Below are positions 7,505 to 15,653 of a stretch of 28,340 bases of DNA, piece by piece (the stretch's first letter is position 1; the number at the start of each line of letters is the position of its first letter). Location of the stretch: the NCBI GenBank assembly GCA_937885735.1, contig CALABN010000082.1:1-28340 (forward strand), written 5' to 3'. The notes under the pieces were generated by a model. That model saw only the letters and a program-made list of their open reading frames with translations, did not search any database and had not been told where the DNA came from. Both the position numbers and the translations under genes were made by a program. This stretch comes from an uncultured Bacteroidota bacterium. GTDB lineage: Bacteria; Bacteroidota; Bacteroidia; Bacteroidales; SZUA-534.

Positions 7505-9764
7505 AGTTGTTAGCCGGTTTTACTGATAATCTGATGCCAATAAGCAGTTCGTCGTCTGTCTGTATGGAAATCTTTCCTTTGTTTTTACACCAATTGCCTA
7601 TTGTATCAAGAAGAATTCTTCTCTGTTCTTCGAATGGCTTTTCGTGGATGCTGTTCAAGATGTTTGTCAACTTTTTGGTGGTGAATTTCACCTCTTCGCC
7701 TTTCTCGTTGAAGCCAAATTGGTCTGTTATGCCATCAGAGAACATATATATTATGTCACCGTTTTCTATGTCTATAATGTTGTTAGTGAAAGGCTTCTGC
7801 TTGTCCGACAAATAACTTACTGGCATTTTGTCGGCCTTTATGGTCAGTTCCTTGCCTTTGTTGACGATTACAAGAGGTCTGAATGCACCTGCATACTGCA
7901 TCTTTCCGTCGTTCTCGTTTATTATGCATAGTGCCATGTCCATGCCGTCGAGTGCCATGCTGCTTTGCTCTGTCTGGTGTAGGGAGTCCATCACCTTTTG
8001 ACGCATCTGGTCCAGAATGTTGGCTGCTGTAAGTGTCCCGTCGCGGAATTGTTTCGAGGCCGTTATGTCTGACAAGGTTGACATGCCTAGCATGCTCATA
8101 AATGCGCCTGGCACTCCGTGCCCTGTGCAATCTACGGCGGTTATCAACTTTTGGTTGCCAACCTGCGTGGTCCAGTAGAAGTCGCCTGAAATGATGTTCA
8201 ATGGTTGCCAAATGACAAGATGGTCGCCCCATATGGAGGTCATCTGGTCTTTGGTCGGAATCATTGAATTCTGTATGTTCTTTGCGTAGAATATGCTTGC
8301 CTGTATGTCGTCGTGTATGATGGCTAGTTGGTCGCGTTGCATTTCAATCCTGTTGTTCCTTGATTCCAAAATCTTGCCTATGCGGTGCTTGTTTTTCATT
8401 ATCTTGTACAAAGTCGCAATAGTGCCTATCAGCAGGGCGAGGAGCAAGGTGGCCGAAATGTTGATTATGTTATGCAGGTGGATTTTCTCGTTCCTCTCAA
8501 TTTCATTTTGCGCCTCTTTGATTTCTTGGTCGTGACGTATATCCTCAATTTCTTTCTGGACATCGGAATTCGTCGATTTCAGTGCGTATTCACGGTTGAA
8601 AGTATTCTTTTTTACCAGATCTGCCTTGCACTGGTAATCATAGGCTAATTTGTAATTGTTTGTGGCACTGTACAAATCGACATACACTTCATATAGATTG
8701 ATTGTAAATGACTGAAGCGAAGTGTCATTGCCCAGTGTGGTCTCCAAGTCTTTCAGCACATTCAGCGCCATGTCGTATTGTTTGTCAAAAATGGCATATT
8801 GCGCTTTTGTTATGCTGAAGTAGTGGGAGTTGTCCAAAAAATTGTTCTTTTGGGCTAGTTTCAGTCCTTCTCGATAGAATATTTTGCTGCTATCCACAAA
8901 TTGCTGCCTATATTTTGCGTCGGCTTTGTCGGCGAATATAAGGTACGACTTCATCAAGTCTTGGCAAGTGACAAGCAAGTCTATTTCATAGCCAAGTTTC
9001 TTGAATATATGGTAGGCTTTCATGATGAATTGCTTTGAACTTGTCAGAAGGCTGTCCGACAGGTAGTCTTCATATTTGTCAAGGTCAATGTAGCCCATGT
9101 TCAGGTAGTCGTTGGCAATGTTGTACGTGTTGTTCAGCTTCGTGTCTATTGACAGTGCATTGTTCAAGTGTTCGGATGCCATGTCGTACAAGCAGAAATC
9201 GCTACATGTTTGTGACAATGAACGGTAGATGTTGCTGATGTTTGCCGAGTCGTTCAGTTCATAGAACAATTTCAATGCCTTGCGGTCATATTCGTCGGCT
9301 TCCACAAACTTTTTCATCATTGCCATTGTGTTGGCCAGGCTATGATAGCATTTCCCTCTTTCTGATTTTAGTCCTGGTGCATCGCAAACTTCAAGTGCCT
9401 TCATGTAGTAGTCTTTAGCCACTTTGTAGTTGTACCGGTAGTAGTAGCACCAGCCTAACGAAAGGTAGGCGGATATTAGGTATTTGGTCTCGCCTAGCCT
9501 GATGGCGACTTCCGCTTCTATGTTGGAGTATTTTTCTACTGTGTCCACATTGTTGTGGTTCATGCTTATGAAGTTTAGCGCATCAAGTAGTTGCTTTCCA
9601 TCGGGCAAGACTCTCGACAGGTTGATGAGGCTGTGCAGTTTGCGGTCAATGTCGCTGTCGTTTTGGTTTTGTGAATGCGCAGATATGGCACTCAGGCACA
9701 ATGCCATACATAAACACATCCAATATCCAAGTTTGCTTGTACTCATCAGTCGCCGCTCATTCAC
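7494..9764 (-). CDS. TPR - transmembrane - SpoIIE (PP2C) serine/threonine phosphatase, upstream paralogue
   Basis: 756 aa from a GTG at 9764. An ATG six codons in (9746) gives an equally good signal peptide and may be the true start. The architecture is the same as the next gene: signal peptide ending near AISAHSQ, TPR repeats (about 45-385), coiled coil, transmembrane helix (about 432-453), a short coiled coil and a SpoIIE domain with D528 (SGDFYW) and D545 (VDCTGHG), then FSDGITDQ and QTDDELLIGI. The two proteins align along their whole length and arose by tandem duplication, but their TPR sensor parts have diverged, suggesting different inputs. The C-terminal tail has about ten extra residues that create the 11-nt overlap with the downstream start. 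A terminator separates this pair from siaBC. Confidence 0.87.
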   Translation of the reverse strand: MNERRLMSTSKLGYWMCLCMALCLSAISAHSQNQNDSDIDRKLHSLINLSRVLPDGKQLLDALNFISMNHNNVDTVEKYSNIEAEVAIRLGETKYLISAYLSLGWCYYYRYNYKVAKDYYMKALEVCDAPGLKSERGKCYHSLANTMAMMKKFVEADEYDRKALKLFYELNDSANISNIYRSLSQTCSDFCLYDMASEHLNNALSIDTKLNNTYNIANDYLNMGYIDLDKYEDYLSDSLLTSSKQFIMKAYHIFKKLGYEIDLLVTCQDLMKSYLIFADKADAKYRQQFVDSSKIFYREGLKLAQKNNFLDNSHYFSITKAQYAIFDKQYDMALNVLKDLETTLGNDTSLQSFTINLYEVYVDLYSATNNYKLAYDYQCKADLVKKNTFNREYALKSTNSDVQKEIEDIRHDQEIKEAQNEIERNEKIHLHNIINISATLLLALLIGTIATLYKIMKNKHRIGKILESRNNRIEMQRDQLAIIHDDIQASIFYAKNIQNSMIPTKDQMTSIWGDHLVIWQPLNIISGDFYWTTQVGNQKLITAVDCTGHGVPGAFMSMLGMSTLSDITASKQFRDGTLTAANILDQMRQKVMDSLHQTEQSSMALDGMDMALCIINENDGKMQYAGAFRPLVIVNKGKELTIKADKMPVSYLSDKQKPFTNNIIDIENGDIIYMFSDGITDQFGFNEKGEEVKFTTKKLTNILNSIHEKPFEEQRRILLDTIGNWCKNKGKISIQTDDELLIGIRLSVKPANNYAN

Positions 9765-10073
9765 ATTTTAACAAGTGCAGACGTGCTCATTCCCATCTAA
9801 TCCACACTTTTTTTTAATGTCTATAATACGTTAAAATAACAATAATGTTCCTTCGTTGGTTGTCTTTTTATTGTTTGTATATGGTGTTGTATGTTGTCAA
9901 AAAACATGATTCTTGTCATATCGCTTTTTTAAACCATATTGAACATCATGCGTTATAATATTCAGAAATGATGATAGTAAAGTTTTTTCATAATAAGTTT
10001 GTAGTTGTTAGTAAAGAAGGTCCTTGTAGCACAAGGGCTTTTTTTATGTTTTGTGGTGTTGTTGGTTTGAAAC
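9765..10073. other. Non-coding region between the phosphatase pair and siaC
   Basis: AT-rich, with no credible gene. It should contain the minus-strand promoter of the phosphatase pair, but no strong TAnnTTTG box was identified. On the plus strand there is a TAAGTTTG box at 9994-10001 and an isolated terminator-like hairpin at 10020-10045 (listed separately). A 62-aa plus-strand frame at 9968-10156 runs through both terminator hairpins and is rejected as a gene. Confidence 0.6.
10020..10045 (+). terminator. Isolated intrinsic-terminator-like hairpin on the plus strand
   Basis: CCTTGT and ACAAGG pair around AGC, with outer T-G and G-C pairs extending the stem, and seven T follow. No plus-strand gene ends nearby. 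It may end a short RNA, or antisense transcripts that start near the phosphatase promoter. A TAAGTTTG -7 box at 9994-10001 would give an RNA of only about 38 nt. Confidence 0.5.
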
Positions 10074-10103
10074 AAAAAAATCCCCATTGTTGCCAACGGG
10101 GAT
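10074..10103 (-). terminator. Rho-independent terminator after siaC
   Basis: On the minus strand the arms ATCCCCGTTG and CAATGGGGAT (as read, with one G-T pair) enclose a 3-nt loop and run into seven T. It begins 28 nt after the siaC stop and separates siaBC from the phosphatase pair. Confidence 0.85.
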
Positions 10104-10130
10104 TATTTTTGAAATGTTATGCTATTGTTG

Positions 10131-10508
10131 CTATTCTGACATTTCTACCATCTTGAATGGCACGGTGATGATTGATTGGTAATCTTCGCCAGCCTCAAGC
10201 ATGTCTTCGTCATCTTCTTCGTAATGCCAAAGAATTACTACTTCGTTGCCACTCTTGTATATGGCTTCCAATTTCTTGAATACGTCAAGTATGCATTTCG
10301 AACTACTTGTGTTGAAGTATTCAAGTTTTATTGAAACTTCTGTAAGTGGGGCAGGGCACGAAAGGTATTGCTCAAGCCAATCTACTACTGGTTTGTAGAA
10401 TTCAACAGAGTTTTCGGGAATAGAACGTCCCTTGATTTCAAGTTTTCCGTCAGTGTTGAAAGTGACGGTTGGTGTTTTTGCTGTTCCAATAATTGAAATA
10501 GGTTCCAT
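10131..10508 (-). CDS. siaC: SiaC-family regulatory phosphoprotein (DUF1987)
   Basis: 125 aa, a single full-length DUF1987 domain. Family signatures are EIKGRSIPENS (24-34), FYKPVVDWLEQY (37-48), LEYFNTSSSKCILDVFKKLE (62-81) and an acidic EEDDEDMLEAGEDY tract. T67 in FNTSSSK corresponds to the region of the phosphorylated threonine (T68) of Pseudomonas aeruginosa SiaC. In that system SiaB phosphorylates SiaC, SiaA removes the phosphate, and unphosphorylated SiaC activates the diguanylate cyclase SiaD. No cyclase is present here, so the output partner is unknown. The gene lies 37 nt downstream of siaB and also has its own TATATTTG box. Confidence 0.9.
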   Translation of the reverse strand: MEPISIIGTAKTPTVTFNTDGKLEIKGRSIPENSVEFYKPVVDWLEQYLSCPAPLTEVSIKLEYFNTSSSKCILDVFKKLEAIYKSGNEVVILWHYEEDDEDMLEAGEDYQSIITVPFKMVEMSE

Positions 10509-10530
10509 TTTTATTTATTTATAAAGTTTT

Positions 10531-10560
10531 CAAATATAGGTGTTATCAATTAAAAACAAT
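10531..10560 (-). promoter_or_regulatory. Candidate internal promoter for siaC
   Basis: On the minus strand a perfect -7 element TATATTTG (plus-strand 10531-10538) lies 18 nt downstream of a weak -33 element ATTG (10557-10560). It is in the siaB-siaC gap, 22 nt before the siaC start codon. It could raise SiaC above SiaB levels. Confidence 0.5.
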
Positions 10561-11091
10561 GTCTAAAGTGAAAAAATAATAATCCTTGTCGAAATTTATG
10601 AATTTGTAGTTTAGTCTGCTACCTGACTTTCTGGCAATGTCAACCATACCCAAGCCACCGCCACCTTTTTCTGAAAAGGTTTGGTTGTCAAGTATTTCCT
10701 TGTACATTTTCTTTTGTCCTTCCTTGTCCAATGAATTTATTTTGTCAAGATGCTTTGTCAAGAATGCCTGTTGACGTGGAATGACGTAATTGCCAGTTAC
10801 AACGTGGTATTGTTCGTTTTGCTTTGTCAAAATGCAGATGCCAATCTTACCGCAAAAGTCGTTGCCTTCAACTATTGGTGTTGTGGCCGAGTGGTGATAA
10901 AGGTTCTGCAGACATTCAACTAATACATTGTATATCTTCTTCCTAATTGGCAATGGCGTCTCTTCCAGTTGTTGCTCAATGGTGTCAAGCGATTGGGCAA
11001 TCAATTGGTCAGTGACTTCACCCTTGAAAAGGTAAATTATGTCACCTTTGCTCGTAACGCTATCGTACCAATTGTTTATTTCTAAAGACAT
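10546..11091 (-). CDS. siaB: SiaB-family protein kinase (DUF6272)
   Basis: 181 aa, GHKL-type fold. The N-box is visible in RKKIYNVLVECLQNLYHH (E59, N63), and a glycine-rich ATP lid appears as GGGGLGMVDIARKSG (143-157). Length and order match SiaB-like kinases, which phosphorylate the adjacent SiaC. Family knowledge comes mainly from Pseudomonas SiaABCD; the Bacteroidales versions are largely uncharacterised. It is upstream of siaC and preceded by a strong Bacteroidota promoter overlapped by an inverted repeat. The phosphatase partner would be one of the TPR-SpoIIE proteins downstream or the Cache-HAMP-SpoIIE protein at 23451-25364. Confidence 0.88.
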   Translation of the reverse strand: MSLEINNWYDSVTSKGDIIYLFKGEVTDQLIAQSLDTIEQQLEETPLPIRKKIYNVLVECLQNLYHHSATTPIVEGNDFCGKIGICILTKQNEQYHVVTGNYVIPRQQAFLTKHLDKINSLDKEGQKKMYKEILDNQTFSEKGGGGLGMVDIARKSGSRLNYKFINFDKDYYFFTLDIVFN

Positions 11092-11111
11092 TCGTTTATC
11101 ATTAGGACATA

Positions 11112-11144
11112 CAAATATATAAAATTGACAACCAAATTGTCAAA
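11112..11144 (-). promoter_or_regulatory. siaB promoter of the Bacteroidota type
   Basis: On the minus strand TTTG (plus-strand 11141-11144), a 21-nt spacer and TATATTTG (11112-11119) match the -33/-7 consensus of Bacteroidota primary-sigma promoters. The expected transcription start is about 14 nt before the ATG at 11091. Confidence 0.75.
11125..11143. promoter_or_regulatory. Perfect inverted repeat inside the siaB promoter, candidate operator
   Basis: TTGACAA and TTGTCAA flank CCAAA. The dyad covers most of the spacer and overlaps the -33 element, a position where a bound protein would block RNA polymerase. The regulator is unknown. Confidence 0.5.
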
Positions 11145-11213
11145 CTTTTGATGGTAGAATTATTATAGAGTTAATCTATTGAATTATTGACTAATACTGT
11201 TGGTTCTTGCAAA

Positions 11214-12278
11214 TTAGTCGATTATGGCGCCACCGATAAGGTCTTCATTTTGATAAAAAACCACTGATTGCCCTGCAGTGATGGAATCGATTGGCTCGTT
11301 GAATTTTACGTGGATTTTTCCGTCTTTTTGCCAAACGCTTGCAATACCGCCTTGACTGCGGTAGCGCACGCGTGCCGTAACTTCAATCGGAGTTTCCGAT
11401 ATGTCGGTTTTGGTGAAGTTTTGTGCCGATGCGGTCAGCGAGTCGCTCAAAAGGCATTCTTTGGTGCCGAGTGTCACGGTGTTGGCCGTTGCGTCAATCT
11501 TCGATACATACATTGGCTGTCCCAATGCTATTTCAAGTCCCTTGCGTTGGCCGATGGTGTAGTTTGGGTAGCCTTTGTGCTTGCCTAAAATCTTGCCGTT
11601 GATGTCGACAAAGTTGCCAGGCGTTACAATGTTGTCGAAATCGGGGACTGATGCGCGCAGAAATTGTCGGTAGTTGTTGTCTGGCACGAAGCATATTTCC
11701 TGCGATTCCTTTTTCTGCGATAGTTTTACATAGCCACGGTCGCTGGCCATTTGCCGTATTTCGGCTTTGGTGTAGTCGCCTAAAGGAAACAGAGTGCGGG
11801 CAAGTTCGTCACTCGACAGCCGCCACAGAAAGTACGATTGGTCCTTGCTTGTGTCGGTGGCCTTTCTGATGAAGTGTCTGCCGTTTTCACAGCCGATGCG
11901 TGCGTAGTGTCCTGTAGCCAGGAGGTCGCAGTTTTCCTTGTCGGCGAGTTGCAGTAGAGCACCCCATTTTATTGTCTTGTTGCAGGTGACGCACGGGTTG
12001 GGCGTACGGCCTCGCATATATTCGTCGGTAAAGTCCTTTATGACTGTGTTGCGGAATGTCTCGCGAACGTCGATCGTAAGGTGTGTGAATCCCAGTGATT
12101 CGGCTACCTGTTTGGCTTCGGCAACGGCGTCAGAAGCGCAACAGCCTGTTTCAGCATTGGTGTCGAACGAGCGGAATGTGACGCCTACAAGGTCGTAGCC
12201 TTGTTCCAGAAGCAGAATGGCCGACATTGTGCTGTCGATGCCACCGCTCATTGCCATAAGCACTTTCTTTCCGCTCAT
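11214..12278 (-). CDS. mnmA: tRNA-specific 2-thiouridylase MnmA
   Basis: 354 aa. It installs sulfur at U34 of tRNA-Lys, -Glu and -Gln. The N-terminal PP-loop is SGGIDS (11-16). The catalytic cysteines are C99 in the GRTPNPCVTCNK segment and C196 in SQEICFVP, matching the positions of E. coli Cys102 and Cys199. GHYAR, KDQSYFLWRL and YTIGQRKGL are family signatures, and the C-terminal beta-barrel is present. The GCCASDAVAEA segment near residue 45 is typical of the Bacteroidota type, which often has two MnmA paralogues. The start lies 4 nt after the stop of the MORN gene, so the two are almost certainly co-transcribed. Confidence 0.93.
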   Translation of the reverse strand: MSGKKVLMAMSGGIDSTMSAILLLEQGYDLVGVTFRSFDTNAETGCCASDAVAEAKQVAESLGFTHLTIDVRETFRNTVIKDFTDEYMRGRTPNPCVTCNKTIKWGALLQLADKENCDLLATGHYARIGCENGRHFIRKATDTSKDQSYFLWRLSSDELARTLFPLGDYTKAEIRQMASDRGYVKLSQKKESQEICFVPDNNYRQFLRASVPDFDNIVTPGNFVDINGKILGKHKGYPNYTIGQRKGLEIALGQPMYVSKIDATANTVTLGTKECLLSDSLTASAQNFTKTDISETPIEVTARVRYRSQGGIASVWQKDGKIHVKFNEPIDSITAGQSVVFYQNEDLIGGAIID

Positions 12279-12282
12279 TGTC

Positions 12283-13089
12283 TTATCGCATTAGCCAGGT
12301 TGGGTCGTCAAGGTGTTCTTCTGGACCTTCAATTTCACCTTTATGTGATTCGAGTTCGTTTATTTCCCTGTTCTGTTCTTCGGCAAGTTCCTCACAGTAG
12401 CCGTGTTTGTAAACGTATTGTTTCTTGTAGTTGCCATTCTCGTCGAAGATGAGCCACGAGCCTTCCATAAGGTCGTTGACATATTTGCCTTTCTTGTTCA
12501 GTTTGCCATTGTCGTAGTAAACCTTGCCCTCGCCATTCAGTTTGCCGTTGGTGTAGTTTACGTCGAACATAATGTTGCCTGATGAGTAGTATTTTCGCCA
12601 CGGGCCGTCCATAATGCCGTCTTTCCAGGTTGTCTCTTCCAGTTTCTTGCGTTCTGACGAGTACCTGATGAATGTCCCGTCTTTGATGCCGTTCTTGTAT
12701 GATTCCTGTAGGTAGAGGATTCCGCCATCGGAATAGTACAGCCAGATGCTGTCGCGTTCCTGGCCTGTATATTTGCCTATGGCGCAGATTTTTCCGCTTC
12801 GGTGATAGAATTTCGCATCTGCTTTTATGCCGTTTTCGTCGTATGTAAGATGTGCATATAGGTAGCCGTTTCGGTCGAACCGTTTGTATTCGCCCACTGG
12901 TTTGCCATCAACAAAATAGGCTTCGTATTGCGTGTTGCCGTTGGGATATTTCTTTATCCAGTGTCCTTGCTTAAGTCCGTTGATGTCGGTGTAGTTGAGT
13001 ATCGAGTCGGCATCTTGCCCCACATTTTGCGCTGTTGACAGCAGTGGGAGGAATAAAAGCGCCAAAATGATTCTTTTTCGTCTGTTCAT
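12283..13089 (-). CDS. Secreted MORN-repeat (YwqK-like) protein
   Basis: 268 aa from the ATG at 13089, which places a good Sec signal peptide (RRKRIILALLFLPLLSTAQ) at the N-terminus; a TTG at 13125 would add 12 non-signal residues. About eight MORN_2 repeats (pattern GxWxxYYxNGxxxxxxxYxxGKxxGxxxxYxxxG) fill residues about 40-235, followed by an acidic tail rich in E. MORN_2 proteins in Bacteroidota are often labelled YwqK antitoxin, but that function has little support. It is probably periplasmic or outer-membrane-associated, with unknown role. It is the first gene of a two-gene unit with mnmA. Confidence 0.85.
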   Translation of the reverse strand: MNRRKRIILALLFLPLLSTAQNVGQDADSILNYTDINGLKQGHWIKKYPNGNTQYEAYFVDGKPVGEYKRFDRNGYLYAHLTYDENGIKADAKFYHRSGKICAIGKYTGQERDSIWLYYSDGGILYLQESYKNGIKDGTFIRYSSERKKLEETTWKDGIMDGPWRKYYSSGNIMFDVNYTNGKLNGEGKVYYDNGKLNKKGKYVNDLMEGSWLIFDENGNYKKQYVYKHGYCEELAEEQNREINELESHKGEIEGPEEHLDDPTWLMR

Positions 13090-13334
13090 CTTTAATATAT
13101 GTGGTGAAAAGTGGTAAATGTCCAAACAAAACCCTTTTATGAACGTCTGCTATTTTTGTTTATTTCGGTGGTAAAAGTAGCATATTTTACTTATCGGCTT
13201 TGTAAAAATGGTTAAAAGCGTGCTTCAATATCGTTTGTTAGAGGAAAGTTTTCATTTTTGGGCTAATGAAAATGGTTCTTTTAATATTGGTATTCAGTGT
13301 TTTAAGAAAAATTAAATAAAAAAGCACTTTTTAA
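13090..13334. other. Divergent intergenic region between the MORN gene and HU
   Basis: AT-rich and non-coding. It must carry the minus-strand promoter of the MORN-mnmA unit; the best candidate is TACTTTTA read on the minus strand near 13180, without a good -33. The plus-strand HU promoter follows at 13335. No small ORF or structured RNA was recognised. Confidence 0.5.
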
Positions 13335-13365
13335 GTTGGTTTCAAGGTTCATTTTCCTATATTTG
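13335..13365 (+). promoter_or_regulatory. Promoter of the HU gene
   Basis: GTTG (13335-13338), a 19-nt spacer and a perfect TATATTTG (13358-13365) fit the Bacteroidota -33/-7 consensus. The predicted start near 13372 leaves a 37-nt A/T-rich leader before the ATG, typical of highly expressed Bacteroidota genes. Confidence 0.75.
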
Positions 13366-13408
13366 CCGAACCGAAAATTTAATTTATTGATTATAAAATA
13401 TTTTAGTT

Positions 13409-13696
13409 ATGACAAAAGCAGAATTAGTTAATGAAATCTCAAAGAACACAGGTATTGAGAAAGTAACAGCATTGAAGGTTGTTGAGTCTTTTATGGACAG
13501 TGTTAAGGCATCTTTGGAAAAGGGTGACAATGTTTACTTGAGAGGTTTTGGTACCTTCGCTATCAAGAAAAGAGCTCAAAAGACCGCTCGTAACATTACT
13601 AAAAACACTACTATCGTAGTTCCAGAGCACTACATTCCTTCATTCAAGCCAACTGCAGAGTTCGTTGAGAAGGTAAAAGCAAACGTTAAGAAATAA
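13409..13696 (+). CDS. HU family DNA-binding protein
   Basis: 95 aa, standard HU length. The helical dimerisation half is MTKAELVNEISKNTG through EKGDNV. The beta-arm signature is RGFGTFAIKKR followed by an arm tip RNITKNTTI in which the usual tip proline (RNP) is replaced by isoleucine, common among Bacteroidota HU proteins. It bends and compacts DNA as a homodimer or heterodimer. Codon use is more A/T-ending than in its neighbours, as expected for a very abundant protein. It is a single-gene unit with its own strong promoter and terminator. Confidence 0.95.
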   Translation: MTKAELVNEISKNTGIEKVTALKVVESFMDSVKASLEKGDNVYLRGFGTFAIKKRAQKTARNITKNTTIVVPEHYIPSFKPTAEFVEKVKANVKK

Positions 13697-13716
13697 TTTT
13701 TCCACATATGCTTTTT

Positions 13717-13744
13717 AAAGGGCGCCAATAGGCGCCCTTTTTTT
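13717..13744 (+). terminator. Rho-independent terminator after HU
   Basis: Perfect 10-bp arms AAAGGGCGCC and GGCGCCCTTT around AATA, running into a T tract (seven consecutive T). It begins 20 nt after the stop codon. Confidence 0.93.
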
Positions 13745-13785
13745 GTCCATCAAGTTCGGATTCTTATGTATTTTATGTTAATTTT

Positions 13786-13818
13786 TTTGTTTTAGTGGCG
13801 AAAAATTGTCTTTCTTTG
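13786..13818 (+). promoter_or_regulatory. Candidate promoter of the dehydratase-activase operon
   Basis: TTTG (13786-13789), a 21-nt spacer and TTTCTTTG (13811-13818, one mismatch to TAnnTTTG). Inverted hexamers GTGGCG (13795-13800) and CGCCAC (13819-13824) flank the -7 element and could be the operator of the TetR regulator encoded at the end of the operon. Confidence 0.5.
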
Positions 13819-13863
13819 CGCCACCTTTAATAAGTCTATTAAATATTTCAATTAAATAAGGAA

Positions 13864-15648
13864 ATGAAGAATGAAATTCATTATAGCCTTGGTGTCGATA
13901 TTGGCTCAACCACGCTGAAGGTGGCCTTGCTCGATTCTGAAGGCAAATTGGTGTATTCCGACTATCAGCGCCATAATGCGGCAATCAGACAAACAGCCAA
14001 TCACGTTGCAACAAGGGTGTTCCATAGGTTGGGCGATTGCTGGCTGGATATAGTTCTTACAGGGTCTGTTGGTATGGGGTACGCCGAACGTCTGAATTTG
14101 GGATTCATACAGGAGGTTGTGGCTGCCGCTGAAACTATCAAGCAACGCTATCCACAGGTGCATACATTTGTTGACATGGGTGGCGAGGACAGCAAGATGA
14201 TATTCTTTGAGGAGGGGAAAGTGCCTGACATAAGAATGAACGGCAGCTGCGCAGGTGGAACGGGCGCTTTTATTGACCAAACGGCTACATTGCTCGGTGT
14301 TGAGACTAACGAGCTGAACTCGCTTGCCGAAAAGTCGGAAACTATTTATCCGATAGCATCGCGTTGCGGCGTTTTTTCAAAAACCGATATTCAAAATCTT
14401 ATAAGCAGGAATGTTAGCCGAAACGATATTGCAGCATCGGTGTTCAATGCTGTAGCCATGCAGGTGGTGGCTTCACTGGCCCGAGGTATGGATATTATGC
14501 CGAATGTGTTCTTCTGCGGCGGCCCGTTTGCATTCCTTCCTGAACTGAAAAAGCATTTCATTCACGTGTTGAACATTACTGAAAGTGATTGCATTTTGCC
14601 TGAAAAAGCGCAGATTATTCCTGCCTTGGGATGTGCATTGCTTGCAGCCGCTTTGTGCAAACGTAAAATCCGCTTGTCGGAACTTATTTACATATTACGT
14701 TTTGCTAAGGATGAAACGCCAATTGACTTTTCAAAACGCCTTCAGCCGTTGTTCGTGTCGAAGGATGACTACATCCAATGGTACAGCCAAAAGACAGACA
14801 AGTTTGTGCCACGCGCCGAATTTGTGACCGACAAGCCCACTGGATACTTCCTGGGAATAGATTCTGGAAGCACAACAACCAAAATAGTGCTGACAAACGA
14901 GAATGGCGAGATTGTATATACCGATTACCAAAGAAATAAAGGTGATAGTTTCAAGACATTCGCCGATGGCTTGAAACGGATGCATCAAAGCGTGAAGAAT
15001 CCAGAAAATGTCAGGGTTGTTGCAAGTTGCGCCACCGGTTACGGCGAGAATCTGCTGCGCACGGCATTCAATCTGGATTACGGCATTGTTGAGACAATGG
15101 CGCATTTTGTTGCTGCCAAATATGTCGATCCCAATGTGTCGTTTGTGTTGGATATCGGCGGACAGGATATGAAAGCCATATTTGTGGAAAACGGCACTAT
15201 CAGGCGTATCGAGATTAATGAGGCCTGCTCGTCGGGGTGTGGCTCGTTTATTGAGACGTTTGCAAATATGCTTGGCTACAAGGTTGATGAATTCGCAAGA
15301 ATCTCGTGTATGGCACAGCATCCTTGCGACTTGGGCACACGGTGCACAGTGTTTATGAATTCAAAGGTGAAACAGGCAATGCGTGAAGGCTCGGCCGTGG
15401 AGGATATTGCCGCTGGCTTCAGTTATTCGGTTGTGAAGAATTGCCTGTTTAAGGTTCTTAAACTTAAGAACATCAAGGAATTGGGCGATAATATCGTGGT
15501 TCAGGGCGGAACATTCCGCAACCATTCAATAGTGCGTGCTCTTGAAATGCAGACTGGATGCCAGGTGTCATTTACCGACATCCCTGAACTGATGGGAGCC
15601 TATGGAGCGGCACTTCACGCTATTCAATCTTCAAAATCAAGTAAATAG
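13864..15648 (+). CDS. BadF/BadG/BcrA/HgdC-type ATPase, two activase domains in tandem
   Basis: 594 aa. Two ASKHA-fold activase domains, about 1-265 and 325-590, each start with a phosphate-binding loop (VDIGSTTLK and IDSGSTTTK). Each keeps the two cysteines that in HgdC bind a [4Fe-4S] cluster: C129 (GSCAGGTG) and C168 (SRCGVF), then C455 (EACSSGCG) and C494 (TRCTVF). Such ATPases use ATP hydrolysis to push a low-potential electron into 2-hydroxyacyl-CoA dehydratases or double-cubane-cluster proteins. In many Bacteroidota and Clostridia these two domains are fused to the protein encoded next, as one chain of about 1,400 residues. Here they are separate, with only 5 nt between the genes. The physiological substrate is unknown. 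Confidence 0.88.
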   Translation: MKNEIHYSLGVDIGSTTLKVALLDSEGKLVYSDYQRHNAAIRQTANHVATRVFHRLGDCWLDIVLTGSVGMGYAERLNLGFIQEVVAAAETIKQRYPQVHTFVDMGGEDSKMIFFEEGKVPDIRMNGSCAGGTGAFIDQTATLLGVETNELNSLAEKSETIYPIASRCGVFSKTDIQNLISRNVSRNDIAASVFNAVAMQVVASLARGMDIMPNVFFCGGPFAFLPELKKHFIHVLNITESDCILPEKAQIIPALGCALLAAALCKRKIRLSELIYILRFAKDETPIDFSKRLQPLFVSKDDYIQWYSQKTDKFVPRAEFVTDKPTGYFLGIDSGSTTTKIVLTNENGEIVYTDYQRNKGDSFKTFADGLKRMHQSVKNPENVRVVASCATGYGENLLRTAFNLDYGIVETMAHFVAAKYVDPNVSFVLDIGGQDMKAIFVENGTIRRIEINEACSSGCGSFIETFANMLGYKVDEFARISCMAQHPCDLGTRCTVFMNSKVKQAMREGSAVEDIAAGFSYSVVKNCLFKVLKLKNIKELGDNIVVQGGTFRNHSIVRALEMQTGCQVSFTDIPELMGAYGAALHAIQSSKSSK

Positions 15649-15653
15649 GAATT

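Noticed and set aside
9968..10156. 62-aa plus-strand frame after siaC
   Set aside because: It runs through two intrinsic-terminator hairpins and overlaps the siaC end; no family resemblance.
12283..13089. Toxin-antitoxin antitoxin (YwqK label)
   Set aside because: It has a Sec signal peptide and MORN_2 repeats only, and its partner gene is mnmA, not a toxin.
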